Shown here piece by piece: positions 1 to 8,283 of a stretch of DNA of 64,000 nt (position 1 is its first letter; each line of letters begins with the position of its first letter). A program made the position numbers and the translations under genes. This DNA comes from JAENVU01 sp038250905 (GTDB taxonomy: Bacteria; Actinomycetota; Acidimicrobiia; IMCC26256; JAENVU01): contig JBBSBV010000001.1 of the NCBI GenBank assembly GCA_038250905.1, positions 62,001 to 126,000 of the forward strand. Reading direction: 5' to 3'. The notes beneath the pieces are model-generated. The model was given only the letters and a program-made list of their open reading frames with translations, made no database searches and was not told where the DNA came from.

Positions 1-239
1 TCCTCGCGTTCTGGGCCCTTCCGACGCTGGCGCTGCTCCCGCTCGGCGGGTGGATCGGCGTCATGGGCATCGTGCTCGCGACCGGCGACTGGATGGCTGT
101 TCCCGCCGCGGTCCTGACCGCGTTCGGGATCGCGATCGTCGTGCTCGGTCGCGCCGGTGATGCCGGCGCCCGCCGTCAGGAACTGTCGGTGATCCCGGTC
201 GTGCCCGGGCGGTCGCCGAAGCGCGCGTCGATCAGCTGA
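1..239 (+). CDS. Membrane protein, C-terminal fragment
   Basis: The frame read from base 3 is open and ends at TGA 237-239, giving the last 78 residues of a protein whose start lies before the window. It shows two hydrophobic stretches separated by a short GDWM loop, then a basic hydrophilic tail ending in SPKRASIS, so it looks like the end of an integral membrane protein with a cytoplasmic tail. Family not recognisable from this fragment. Its 3' end overlaps the convergent DUF2817 gene by 8 bases. Confidence 0.6.
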   Translation, partial: LAFWALPTLALLPLGGWIGVMGIVLATGDWMAVPAAVLTAFGIAIVVLGRAGDAGARRQELSVIPVVPGRSPKRASIS

Positions 240-1290
240 CCAAGCCGTCGAGCGCGCGGTCGCGGACCTCGACGAATCGGTCGACCACCAACGAGGGCCA
301 TCGGGGGTCATCGGGCGCGAACGCGGCGCGGAGTTGTTCCTTGATCCCGCCACTCTCCGGTCCGAGCGGATCGCCGTAGCCGTGCAACCAGGCGTCGGCG
401 CGCAAGGCGTCGGAGACGGACACGATGTCGACCGTGCCCCATTCGATCGCGACGCCCGCGACCGCGACGCCGGCGAGCCATCCCTCCATCGAGTCGAGCA
501 CGTCGCCGCTGACGTCGGCCGAGACGGACGTGCCCTCGCTCGGGACCACGTACCCGTCGAAGCAGCGGTCGAGTTCCGCCCGGCCCGGGGCGTCGGGGTG
601 GCTGGCGATCAGTTCCCCGTGGCCGAACTCCCCCAGCCCGGTGTGGAGATCGATGATCGCGACCCGTTCGGCATCGCCCAACTCGGCGCGCACGACCGAT
701 TCCAGGGTGTGGTGCGACCACACCCGGGCCTGGCCACCGTAGAAGATGCCGCGCGGGTGGCGGTACTGGCCGGCGCTCACCGCGGCCTGCAGACCGTCGA
801 ACCCCTCGCGGCCGGCGAAGTCCAGCAACCGCGTGGTGGTCGCGGTCCGAGTCGCGTCGTCCCAGACCGGCGGAACCAGGGCGTCGGCCAGTTCGTCGTA
901 CCCCGCGTTCTCGGGCAACGGTGCGGTGAAGTCGACACCGTTGCGGTTGAGGTCGACGTTGTCCTCGTTCACCCGCCGGACCCACGCGAAACCGTACGGG
1001 TTGAGGGCGTGGACCAGCACGACCTCGACGTCGTCCGCCACCTCCAGGCCGTCGCGCAACCATGCGGTCTGACACAAGCTGCCCGCGAATCCCTCGACAC
1101 CATGCGTTCCGGAGATCACGAGGAGTCGACGCGTCGCGCCGGGCCGTCCGAGCACGGCGACATCGGTCGCGAGGCCACCGCCGTCCGGGCCCCGGAGTGG
1201 GTGCTCGTGGTGGGAGATGCGCGCGCCGCGCCGTGCGGCGGCGTCGAGGAACGCGGTGCGGGCCTGCTGGTAGTCGCCCGCGAGTCGCAT
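232..1290 (-). CDS. DUF2817 (M14-like) metallopeptidase family protein
   Basis: 352 residues. The pattern fits the DUF2817 branch of the M14 carboxypeptidase-like fold: a zinc-site HGVE motif (H63, E66), an NVDLNRN stretch (111-117) and a late DLHTG histidine (H216) that would be the third zinc ligand; E283 in AIEWGT is a candidate general base. Family members are predicted zinc hydrolases, but the substrate is unknown. There is no signal peptide, so it should be cytosolic. The start lies 2 bases after the stop of the upstream lipoprotein gene on the same strand, so the two are probably co-transcribed. The 3' end overlaps the convergent membrane-protein gene. Confidence 0.8.
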   Translation of the reverse strand: MRLAGDYQQARTAFLDAAARRGARISHHEHPLRGPDGGGLATDVAVLGRPGATRRLLVISGTHGVEGFAGSLCQTAWLRDGLEVADDVEVVLVHALNPYGFAWVRRVNEDNVDLNRNGVDFTAPLPENAGYDELADALVPPVWDDATRTATTTRLLDFAGREGFDGLQAAVSAGQYRHPRGIFYGGQARVWSHHTLESVVRAELGDAERVAIIDLHTGLGEFGHGELIASHPDAPGRAELDRCFDGYVVPSEGTSVSADVSGDVLDSMEGWLAGVAVAGVAIEWGTVDIVSVSDALRADAWLHGYGDPLGPESGGIKEQLRAAFAPDDPRWPSLVVDRFVEVRDRALDGLVS

Positions 1291-1292
1291 CG

Positions 1293-1790
1293 CTAGGACT
1301 GCACCGGCCCCCCGGCCGCGGTCACCGCGTACCAGACGTTGCCGAGACCGTTGCCGTTGACGTCACCGGCCTTGGCGTCGCCGGTGAACCCGTAGAGGAG
1401 GTGACCGTTGTACGCGACCCACTCCTCACCGTTCGGCTGCTTGGCGGTCGAGGGCTTGGCGGTCAGTCCCGGTCCGACGGTCGGCGTCGCGTCGGCCTTC
1501 ACCGGCGGCCACGCGGCGAGTGTCCCCGCGCTGACCTTGCTCACCGTCGCCGTGCCGTCGGGGACGTAGAGGTACAGCGTCTTGCCGGCCGAATCCGCGA
1601 CGACCTTGCCGAGCGCGGTGTCGACGAGTTGCAGTGTGGTCGACGTCGCGTCGGTCCCCGCGGCCGAGGTGGTCGTCGTCTTCTTCGTGGTCCCGGTGTC
1701 GGCAGCCGACCCCTTGGATCCGCCGCTGCTCCCGCAGGCGGCAATGACGAGGGCGAACGCGACGACGATCGGGAAAGAACGTTTGGACAT
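1293..1790 (-). CDS. Secreted-repeat lipoprotein (Lipoprotein_15 / COG4315-like)
   Basis: 165 residues from the ATG at 1790, chosen because GGAGG lies a few bases upstream (an in-frame start further up at 1817 has none). The N-terminus is a lipoprotein signal peptide with lipobox VIAAC (C19), followed by a Ser/Thr/Gly-rich linker. The rest carries the marks of the 'secreted repeat' family PF03640: a GKTLYLY strand, WPP, and YNGHLLYGFTGDAKAGDVNGNG near the end. Function in this family is not established; an exposed cell-surface role is inferred. It precedes the DUF2817 gene by 2 bases. A possible -10 TACAGT lies on the minus strand at 1816-1821. Confidence 0.82.
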   Translation of the reverse strand: MSKRSFPIVVAFALVIAACGSSGGSKGSAADTGTTKKTTTTSAAGTDATSTTLQLVDTALGKVVADSAGKTLYLYVPDGTATVSKVSAGTLAAWPPVKADATPTVGPGLTAKPSTAKQPNGEEWVAYNGHLLYGFTGDAKAGDVNGNGLGNVWYAVTAAGGPVQS

Positions 1791-1855
1791 GTGACCTACC
1801 TCCGAGTCGATCGGCACTGTAGGCCCGTCGGCCCGCCGCAGGCGGTCAACTGCGG

Positions 1856-3577
1856 CTACCGAGTGGCGACGGTCGCCGTGTCCCGGCCCGAGCGCAGGAT
1901 CGTGCCCGGGACCGCGCCGGTGGGCTGGTTGGCCGTCACCGTCTCCACCCCGTTGACGAAGACGTGCTCCACCCCCAGCGCGTCCGAGGTCAGGCGGGCC
2001 GAGCCACCCGGGAGGTCGGCCACCAGGGTGGCGGGCGCGGCCCCGATCGTCGCCGGATCGAACACGACGAGGTCGGCATGGGCCCCGGGCGTGACGCGTC
2101 CCCGATCGCGCAACCCGAACAGATCCGCCGGATCACCCGTGATCATCCGGACCGCGTCCTCGATCGCCACCAGTCGACGGCCGCGCAACATGTCTCCGAG
2201 GAACCGGGTCGTGTACGGCGCGCCGCACATGCGGTCGAGGTGCGCACCGGCGTCCGACCCGCCGAGCATCGCCCGGCCGTCTTCCCACACCGACTTGCGC
2301 AACTCCCATGAGGCTGGGTCGCCGTCGGGTGCAATCGGCCAGAGGATCGTGCGCAGGTCGTCGGCGATGACGATGTCGAGCAGTGTCGCGAACGGATCGC
2401 TCCCCCGTTCGGCCGCGATGTCCTTCACCGTGCGGCCCTTCAAACCCTCGTTGGCCTCGGAGTAGGTGTCGCCGAGCACGTAGTTCTTCCAGTCGGCGAG
2501 CCGGCGGAACACGCCGGCTTCGTCGCTGTTGGCCCGAGCGTTCATCCACGCGCGCGTCTCGGGATCGGAGAGGCGCTGGATCCGCTCGCCGACGGGGAGG
2601 CTCATGACCTCGCCCCAACCAGGAAGCATGAACAGTGCGCAGTACGTGAGAAAACTCATGTTCATCGGGACCAGTACGGGCATCGTCAAGGCGACCACGC
2701 GACCGCCGAGTTCGGCCGCCCGGTCGCCGGCGGCGAGTTGGCGCGGGACCCGTTGGGGAACCCGGGAATCGACGGTGAGCACGTTCCAGTTGAGTGGCCG
2801 GTTGCCGGCCGCCGACATCCGGGCGAGCAGGTCGATCTCGTCGTCCGCGAACTGGTCGAGGCAACCGTCGATGATCCCTTCGAGGGTGGTCCCCTCGTGT
2901 TCCCCGACCGCGGCGCACAGCGCGAGCACCTCGGCCTCACTCGCCCAGCGCGACGCGACCGGGCGACCGTCACCGTCGGAATGGGTCTTCGACAACGTGG
3001 TCGAGAATCCGAGGCCGCCGGCCTCGATCGCGGTGTGCAACTCGGCGACCATGGCCGCCAGTTCGGCGTCGGTCGCTTCCCGGCCGACTGCCTCGGCCCC
3101 CATCACGTAGCGCCGCAATGCGCAGTGACCCACGAGGAATCCGGCGTTGACCGCGATCGACCCGTCGAGCCGTCCGAGGTAGTCGCCGAACGTTTCCCAG
3201 TTCCAGTCGACCCCCTGTTCGAGCGCGGCCAGCGGCATACCCTCGACCTTCGCCATCATCCGGCGCAGGTAGTCGGCGTCCTCCGCGTGCAGCGGGGCGA
3301 GCGTGAACCCGCAGTTGCCGCCGATCACCGAGGTGACGCCGTGCACGCTGCTCGGCGAGGCGCTCGGGTCCCAGAACAGCTGCGCGTCGTAGTGCGTGTG
3401 GGGATCGACGAAACCGGGCGCCACCATCAGGCCCTCGCCGTCGATCTCGCGCCGACCCCGGTCCTCGACCGTCCCGACCTCGGCGATACGACCGTCGGCC
3501 ACGCCCACGTCGGCGCGGCGGGCGGGTGCACCCGTCCCGTCGACGAGCGTCGCGTCGCGCACCACTAGGTCGAGCAT
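1856..3577 (-). CDS. D-aminoacylase / N-acyl-D-amino-acid deacylase family amidohydrolase
   Basis: 573 residues. Residues 50-66 hold the amidohydrolase signature with HTH metal ligands (H60, H62) after a small beta-sandwich lead-in (LVDGTG). The ISGNCGFT-like stretch (here VIGGNCGFT) and late AGGSDAGAHL are typical of D-aminoacylase/N-acyl-D-amino-acid deacylases, which hydrolyse N-acyl or cyclic amide bonds in the cytosol. The true substrate is unknown; many actinobacterial members sit in catabolic clusters. ATG 3577 is preferred over a GTG one codon earlier because GGAGG is 5 bases from the ATG. A perfect palindrome (3596-3614) overlaps its promoter, so it is likely repressor-controlled. 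Confidence 0.85.
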   Translation of the reverse strand: MLDLVVRDATLVDGTGAPARRADVGVADGRIAEVGTVEDRGRREIDGEGLMVAPGFVDPHTHYDAQLFWDPSASPSSVHGVTSVIGGNCGFTLAPLHAEDADYLRRMMAKVEGMPLAALEQGVDWNWETFGDYLGRLDGSIAVNAGFLVGHCALRRYVMGAEAVGREATDAELAAMVAELHTAIEAGGLGFSTTLSKTHSDGDGRPVASRWASEAEVLALCAAVGEHEGTTLEGIIDGCLDQFADDEIDLLARMSAAGNRPLNWNVLTVDSRVPQRVPRQLAAGDRAAELGGRVVALTMPVLVPMNMSFLTYCALFMLPGWGEVMSLPVGERIQRLSDPETRAWMNARANSDEAGVFRRLADWKNYVLGDTYSEANEGLKGRTVKDIAAERGSDPFATLLDIVIADDLRTILWPIAPDGDPASWELRKSVWEDGRAMLGGSDAGAHLDRMCGAPYTTRFLGDMLRGRRLVAIEDAVRMITGDPADLFGLRDRGRVTPGAHADLVVFDPATIGAAPATLVADLPGGSARLTSDALGVEHVFVNGVETVTANQPTGAVPGTILRSGRDTATVATR

Positions 3578-3595
3578 CACTACCTCCGGACCGAC

Positions 3596-3614
3596 ATCTG
3601 ACGGGTCGTCAGAT
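3596..3614. promoter_or_regulatory. Palindromic operator overlapping -10 of the amidohydrolase gene
   Basis: Perfect 8-base inverted repeat with a 3-base spacer: ATCTGACG-GGT-CGTCAGAT. On the minus strand a TAATCT -10 (plus coordinates 3611-3616) overlaps its edge, so bound protein would block transcription of the gene starting at 3577. A near-identical copy is at 61144-61162. Symmetry and size fit a TetR-like regulator; identity unknown. Confidence 0.65.
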
Positions 3615-3639
3615 TAGGCGCCCCACCCCGGACCGGTCG

Positions 3640-4497
3640 CTAGTCGCGGTGCGCGGGATTCGGATTCAGCGCCCGGGGCCGACACAACATCTGCTGGCCC
3701 CCAGTGGCGAGCAGGGTGCCCGACTCCCCCCAGACCGACCCGACACCACCCACCAGTCCGTCACGGGCCACCGGCGATTGGGCATCGGTGAGGAGGAACT
3801 CGTCGTTCGGTGCGAGCGCGTGGAACCGCGCCTGGACGTCGACGCTCGGCGCGTACCAGTTCGAGTTCTCCGGATGGCCGCGCATCGCGACGGGCCAGAG
3901 CACGGTGTCGAGGATCAGGAGCGACCGGCCCGCGTCGACGAACGGATCGGAGAAGGTGGACGTGGGCCGGAACCGGTACCACGCGTGCTCCTGGAACTGA
4001 CCGGGCGGTCGCGCGTCCCAATCGGCGATCCAGTCGCAGGGGCGGCACTCGAGGTTGTCCCAGAACGGAAAGACCGGTCCGTCACCGAGCCCCGTCGCGG
4101 CCATGCGCTCGGCCATCGTCGGGAGATCGCCCGGCGCAGGGACCTCGGGCATCGTCCAGGCGTCGTGCTCGAGTCCCTCGACATCACCGACCACCCACAC
4201 CATCGCCTCGAGGATCGGCGCGCCGCGCTGGGTCATCGACACGGCCATCGACTCCGCGCGTTTGGTGCGCCGCAAGGTGCGGACCGACAGGTCGACCGCG
4301 TCGAACTCGGCGACGCCCAGGAAATGGGCGTTGAACGACACCGGTCGGCGCAGGTCGGTGTGGGCACCGGCGGCCCGCAGCGCCAGCGCGGCGAGGAATC
4401 CGCCGTTGGGCCCCCAGATCTCCCAGTCTCGGGTGACCCGCCCCACGTACCGGCCGGCCTCCCCCGTCACGGTCGTGTCGATGTCGAGCGCCCCCAT
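3640..4497 (-). CDS. Acyl-CoA thioesterase-like (double hotdog) protein
   Basis: 285 residues from ATG 4497. The pattern WEIWGPNGGFLAALALRAA near the start and the second-half segment with SNWYAPSVDVQARFH match thioesterase-like superfamily (TesB/PF13622-type) proteins with two hotdog modules. The likely reaction is hydrolysis of acyl-CoA thioesters in the cytosol. There is an open frame further upstream, but it is low-complexity Arg/Pro-rich shadow sequence. The -10 TACCAT (plus 4505-4510) lies 7 bases before ATG 4497 with no Shine-Dalgarno, which supports this start and a leaderless mRNA. It is divergent from the acyl-CoA ligase gene, a natural partner in acyl-CoA metabolism. Confidence 0.78.
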   Translation of the reverse strand: MGALDIDTTVTGEAGRYVGRVTRDWEIWGPNGGFLAALALRAAGAHTDLRRPVSFNAHFLGVAEFDAVDLSVRTLRRTKRAESMAVSMTQRGAPILEAMVWVVGDVEGLEHDAWTMPEVPAPGDLPTMAERMAATGLGDGPVFPFWDNLECRPCDWIADWDARPPGQFQEHAWYRFRPTSTFSDPFVDAGRSLLILDTVLWPVAMRGHPENSNWYAPSVDVQARFHALAPNDEFLLTDAQSPVARDGLVGGVGSVWGESGTLLATGGQQMLCRPRALNPNPAHRD

Positions 4498-4504
4498 GGC
4501 CCCG

Positions 4505-4510
4505 ATGGTA
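4505..4510 (-). promoter_or_regulatory. Leaderless-type -10 (TACCAT) of the thioesterase gene
   Basis: On the minus strand TACCAT ends 7 bases before ATG 4497 and no ribosome-binding site precedes that ATG. No convincing -35. Confidence 0.45.
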
Positions 4511-4618
4511 GGGAGCGCCGGTGGACGACGGGCTCGATTTCCGGATCGGCGTGCCCCGGGCCGCACCGGACCCCGTGCCGGATATCCTCCCGCCGATTCG
4601 CACCGACGAGGAGCCCGA

Positions 4619-6211
4619 GTGGAACGCGCGGACATCGAATGGGGAACGATCCCGAACCTCCTCCACGACGCCGCGTCCACCCGCGGCGACGCACCCGCGA
4701 TCTACGACGGCGACACCGTCGTCTCGTGGCGTGAACTCGAGTCGGTCGCACGACAAGCGGCCGCTGCCTATATCGCACTCGGCGTGGAACCGGGAGACCG
4801 GATCGCGATCTGGGCACCGAACGTCTGGGAATGGATCCCGGCCGCGCTCGGCATCCATCTCGCCGGTGGGGTCCTCGTACCGCTCAACACCCGGTACAAG
4901 GGCATGGAGGCCGCGTACATCCTGCAGCGGAGCAACGCGAAGGTCCTCGTCACCATGGGCGAGTTCCTCGGAACCGACTACGCGGCACTGCTGCACTCGG
5001 CGGTGGAACCGGGCTCCCTCACCGATCTCCGGGCGATCGTCACGTTGCGCACCACCGGCGCCGGGAGTTGGGACGAGTTCCTCGCCGACGCGCCACCGGC
5101 CGACGCGGAGATCGACCGTCGCGTCGCGGCGCTCGGACCCGACGACCTCTCCGACATCCTGTTCACGTCCGGGACCACCGGAAACCCCAAGGGCGTCATG
5201 GAGACCCACGGCGCCACCCTGCGGGCGTTCCAGGCCTGGAGCGACGTGGTGGGGCTGCGGGCCGGGGACCGTTACCTCATCGTGAATCCGTTCTTCCACG
5301 CGTTCGGCTACAAGGCCGGCTGGCTCAGCGCGCTCATGACCGGCGCCACGATCCACCCGCAGGCCGTGTTCGACGTCGACGAGGTCCTCGAACGGGTGAA
5401 CCGCGAGCAGATCACGATGCTGCCCGGACCGCCGACGCTGTTCCACACGATCCTCGACCACCCGCGTCGGGCCGAGTACGACCTGTCGAGTCTCCGGCTC
5501 GCGGTCACCGGGGCCGCGGCCATTCCCGTCGAACTCATCGTGCGCATGCGCGACGAACTCACCTTCGAGACGATCATCACCGGCTACGGACTCACCGAGG
5601 CGTCCGGCATCGCGACGATGTGCCGCTTCGACGACGATCCCGAGACCATCGCCACCACGAGTGGCCGCGCGATCCCTGACGTCGAGGTCCTCGTCGTCGA
5701 CGCCACCGGTACCGAGGTGCCACGGGGTCAACCGGGCGAGGTGGTCGTGCGCGGGTACAACGTGATGCTCGGGTACTTCGACGATCCGGAGGAGACCGCA
5801 GTCGCGATCGACTCCGACGGCTGGTTACACACGGGCGACATCGGGATCATGGACGATCGCGGGTATCTCCGGATCACCGATCGCACCAAGGACATGTTCA
5901 TCGTCGGTGGGTTCAACGCCTACCCGGCCGAGATCGAGAACCTGATGCTCGCCAACGACGCCATCGCGCAGGTGGCCGTCATCGGCGTGCCCGACGACCG
6001 CATGGGGGAGGTCGGGATGGCCTTCGTCGTCCTCCGGCCCGACGCCGATGCCACCGCCGACGCGATCTCGGCCTGGTGCAAGGAGACGATGGCGAACTTC
6101 AAGGTCCCTCGCCACGTGCAGATCGTCGACACCCTCCCGTTGAACGCGACCGGCAAGGTCCTGAAGTTCGAGTTGCGGGACCGGGCCGGCGAGTGGCTCC
6201 GCCGACCATGA
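4619..6211 (+). CDS. Acyl-CoA ligase (ANL superfamily, FadD3-like)
   Basis: 530 residues, starting at GTG 4619 with GAGGAG 5 bases upstream. ANL motif A3 (TSGTTGNPKG, 183-192) binds ATP phosphate; later YGLTEASG (A5), a TGDIG aspartate (A7) and the terminal catalytic lysine in NATGKVLK (A10) are all present. It should activate a carboxylic acid to its CoA thioester via an acyl-AMP. The first third (for instance VPLNTRYKG) resembles the FadD3 group that activates steroid-ring or long-chain substrates, but this is a family resemblance, not proof. Its stop overlaps the next gene's ATG (ATGA), so ligase and thioesterase are coupled. Confidence 0.88.
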   Translation: MERADIEWGTIPNLLHDAASTRGDAPAIYDGDTVVSWRELESVARQAAAAYIALGVEPGDRIAIWAPNVWEWIPAALGIHLAGGVLVPLNTRYKGMEAAYILQRSNAKVLVTMGEFLGTDYAALLHSAVEPGSLTDLRAIVTLRTTGAGSWDEFLADAPPADAEIDRRVAALGPDDLSDILFTSGTTGNPKGVMETHGATLRAFQAWSDVVGLRAGDRYLIVNPFFHAFGYKAGWLSALMTGATIHPQAVFDVDEVLERVNREQITMLPGPPTLFHTILDHPRRAEYDLSSLRLAVTGAAAIPVELIVRMRDELTFETIITGYGLTEASGIATMCRFDDDPETIATTSGRAIPDVEVLVVDATGTEVPRGQPGEVVVRGYNVMLGYFDDPEETAVAIDSDGWLHTGDIGIMDDRGYLRITDRTKDMFIVGGFNAYPAEIENLMLANDAIAQVAVIGVPDDRMGEVGMAFVVLRPDADATADAISAWCKETMANFKVPRHVQIVDTLPLNATGKVLKFELRDRAGEWLRRP

Positions 6212-6639
6212 CCCTCACTGACCGCGAGCAGCAACAGCGTCGCAGTTACCTCCGCGAGCAGATGTGTGGAACCCCCTTCGTGGCCAACCTCGGGGTCCTG
6301 ATCGACGAGTGGTCCCCGGCTGGTGTCCGGCTCCGGCTCCCGTTCGCCGACCACGTGACCAACGACGGGCAGGCCGTCAACGGTGGCGCGATCTCCTCGT
6401 TGATCGACGTCGCCGGCGCTGCGGCGGTCTGGGCCGGCCACGATTTCGACAAGGGCATGCGTGCCGCGACGGTCTCGATGACCGTGAACTTCATCGGGGC
6501 GGCCCGGATGGTGGACCTGCTCGCCGATGCGATCTGCGTGAAACGAGGGCGGGATCTCTCGTTCTCCGAGATCCGCGTGAGCGACCCCGAAGGAGCGCCG
6601 GTCGCGAACGGCACGCTCGTATACCGCATCGTTCCCTGA
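6208..6639 (+). CDS. PaaI-type hotdog thioesterase
   Basis: 143 residues from the ATG that overlaps the ligase stop (ATGA at 6208-6211). Single hotdog domain; the conserved NGGAISSLIDVAGAAA helix is the typical PaaI/YbgC-like active-site segment, followed by the TVSMTVNFIGAA strand. Predicted to hydrolyse short or aromatic acyl-CoA, perhaps releasing CoA from dead-end products of the neighbouring ligase. Translational coupling to the ligase is inferred from the overlap. Confidence 0.85.
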   Translation: MTLTDREQQQRRSYLREQMCGTPFVANLGVLIDEWSPAGVRLRLPFADHVTNDGQAVNGGAISSLIDVAGAAAVWAGHDFDKGMRAATVSMTVNFIGAARMVDLLADAICVKRGRDLSFSEIRVSDPEGAPVANGTLVYRIVP

Positions 6640-6649
6640 CCGCAGCGCC

Positions 6650-6680
6650 GTTGCACAGGACGTGCAACTACCTCTACCGT
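6650..6680 (+). promoter_or_regulatory. Promoter and palindromic operator of the tetR gene
   Basis: GTTGCAC-AGGAC-GTGCAAC (6650-6668) is a perfect 7-base inverted repeat. Within it TTGCAC (6651-6656) can serve as -35, 18 bases before TACCGT (6675-6680), which is 8 bases before ATG 6689. An operator across the -35 is the usual layout for autorepression by a TetR protein. Confidence 0.65.
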
Positions 6681-6688
6681 GCCGCCCG

Positions 6689-7276
6689 ATGACGTCCGCC
6701 TCCGCCGTCGACGGCCGCTCCGCCCGCGCCCAGCGCACCCGCGACTCGGTGGTGACCGCGGTCCTGGAGCTGGCCGGCGCCGGGGACCCCCGCCCGACGG
6801 CCAAGGAGATCGCCGATCGGGCCGGGATCTCGGTGCGTTCGGTCTACGTGCACTTCGACGATCTCGACGACCTGTTCCGCGCCGCGGCAGCCCGGCACTT
6901 CGAGCAGATGGCCACGCTGCTGCACCCCGTCGACGCGAACCTTCCGCTCGGCGAGCGGATCGCCGCGGCCACGAGTCAGCGCATCGCGATCAACGAGAGT
7001 TTCGGTGCGGTCCGGCGCGCCGCGGAGCAGTGGGCGCCGCTCTCGCCCGCACTGGCGGACGTCCTGCGCTCGGGCCGTGACGTAGGCCATCAGGACATCG
7101 AGCGCCTCTTCGGCCCCGTCCTCCTCGGCCGGGCCGACCACGACGTCGCCCTCGGCGCGATCAACCTCCTCCTCGGTCCCGCGGCCTGGGACAACCTCCG
7201 CGACCAGGGACTCTCGGTCGACGCCGCCGGCGAGATCATCGTCCACACCCTCACCCGCCTCTTGGAGACGCCCTGA
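6689..7276 (+). CDS. TetR/AcrR-family transcriptional regulator
   Basis: 195 residues from ATG 6689. The N-terminal helix-turn-helix (about 37-56: TAKEIADRAGISVRSVYVHF) is classic TetR; the C-terminal half would be the ligand-binding/dimer domain. The start is supported by a -10 TACCGT 8 bases upstream; a further upstream in-frame ATG (6662) lies inside the palindrome. The palindrome 6650-6668 is the likely autoregulatory site. The last base of its stop is the first base of the haloalkane dehalogenase ATG, so regulator and enzyme are one operon and the repressor probably senses a substrate or product of that enzyme. Confidence 0.9.
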   Translation: MTSASAVDGRSARAQRTRDSVVTAVLELAGAGDPRPTAKEIADRAGISVRSVYVHFDDLDDLFRAAAARHFEQMATLLHPVDANLPLGERIAAATSQRIAINESFGAVRRAAEQWAPLSPALADVLRSGRDVGHQDIERLFGPVLLGRADHDVALGAINLLLGPAAWDNLRDQGLSVDAAGEIIVHTLTRLLETP

Positions 7277-8193
7277 TGGAGATCCTCCGTACCCCCGACG
7301 AGCGCTTCGCGGGCCTCCCCGACTTCGGCTTCGCGCCGCACTACGCCGAGGTTCCCCGCGGCGACGGCCGCGGTGACCTCCGGGTGCACTACCTCGACGA
7401 GGGCCCGGCGGACGCGACCGAGACGGTGTTGCTCATGCACGGGGAACCGTCCTGGTGTTTCCTCTACCGCCACATGATTCCGGTGCTCACCGCGGCCGGT
7501 CATCGGGTGGTCGCACCCGACCTCGTCGGGTTCGGACGATCCGACAAGCCGACGCCGCGCACGGAGTACACGTTCGCCCGTCATGTCCAGTGGATGGCCG
7601 ACTGGCTCACCGGCCTCGACCTCACCGACGTCACGCTCGTGTGCCAGGACTGGGGCGGCCTCATCGGGCTCCGCCTGGTCGCCGCGATGCCCGAGCGGTT
7701 CCGCCGGGTCGTCGCCGCCAACACCTTCCTCCCCCCGGGCGACACGTCGCCCGGCGACGCCTTCCTTGCCTGGCAGAAGTTCTCCCAGGAGGTCGAGACC
7801 TTTCCCGCCGGACGGATCGTCGACGGCGGGTGCACGACCAGCCTCTCGGAGGCGATCGTCGCGGGCTACGACGCGCCGTTTCCCGACGAGACGTTCAAGG
7901 AAGGCGCGCGGCAGTTCCCGACGCTCGTTCCGACCCGCCCCGACGATCCCGAATCGGCCGCCAACCGCGCGGCCTGGGACTCGCTCGGCCTCTTCGACCG
8001 GCCGTTCCTGACCGCGTTCTCCGACCACGATCCGGTCACCGCAGGAGGAGACAAGCCGATGTTGAAACGGATTCCCGGCACCCAGGGCCAGCCCCACACC
8101 ACCATCGTCGGGGGTGGTCACTTCCTCCAGGAGGACCGCGGGCCGGAACTCGCGACCGTGGTCAACGACTTCATCTCCGGAACTTCCGCATGA
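7276..8193 (+). CDS. Haloalkane dehalogenase (HLD-I, DhlA-like alpha/beta hydrolase)
   Basis: 305 residues. Alpha/beta-hydrolase fold with HGEP oxyanion motif (55-58), nucleophile in CQDWGG (D125, W126 as first halide-binding Trp), candidate acid D250/D252 and base H282 in GGGHFLQED. An Asp nucleophile followed by Trp and the HGEP turn define haloalkane dehalogenases; positions nearly match the DhlA group. It would convert haloalkanes to alcohols and halide in the cytosol; in many bacteria the natural substrate is unknown. It overlaps the tetR stop by one base. Epoxide hydrolases are the nearest alternative, but they carry HGxP without this Glu/Trp pair. Confidence 0.85.
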   Translation: MEILRTPDERFAGLPDFGFAPHYAEVPRGDGRGDLRVHYLDEGPADATETVLLMHGEPSWCFLYRHMIPVLTAAGHRVVAPDLVGFGRSDKPTPRTEYTFARHVQWMADWLTGLDLTDVTLVCQDWGGLIGLRLVAAMPERFRRVVAANTFLPPGDTSPGDAFLAWQKFSQEVETFPAGRIVDGGCTTSLSEAIVAGYDAPFPDETFKEGARQFPTLVPTRPDDPESAANRAAWDSLGLFDRPFLTAFSDHDPVTAGGDKPMLKRIPGTQGQPHTTIVGGGHFLQEDRGPELATVVNDFISGTSA

Positions 8194-8283
8194 CGCGGTC
8201 ACACCCGCGCGGTCTGACTGCGTAGGGTCGGCCGCTGTGTTCCGGGGGGAAGCACGCCGAACTGAACCGGGCAGAGACGCCGC

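Noticed and set aside
4498..4680. Upstream extension of the thioesterase gene (start at 4680)
   Set aside because: The extra 61 residues are Arg/Pro/Gly-rich and overlap the acyl-CoA ligase start on the other strand; ATG 4497 has a fitting -10.
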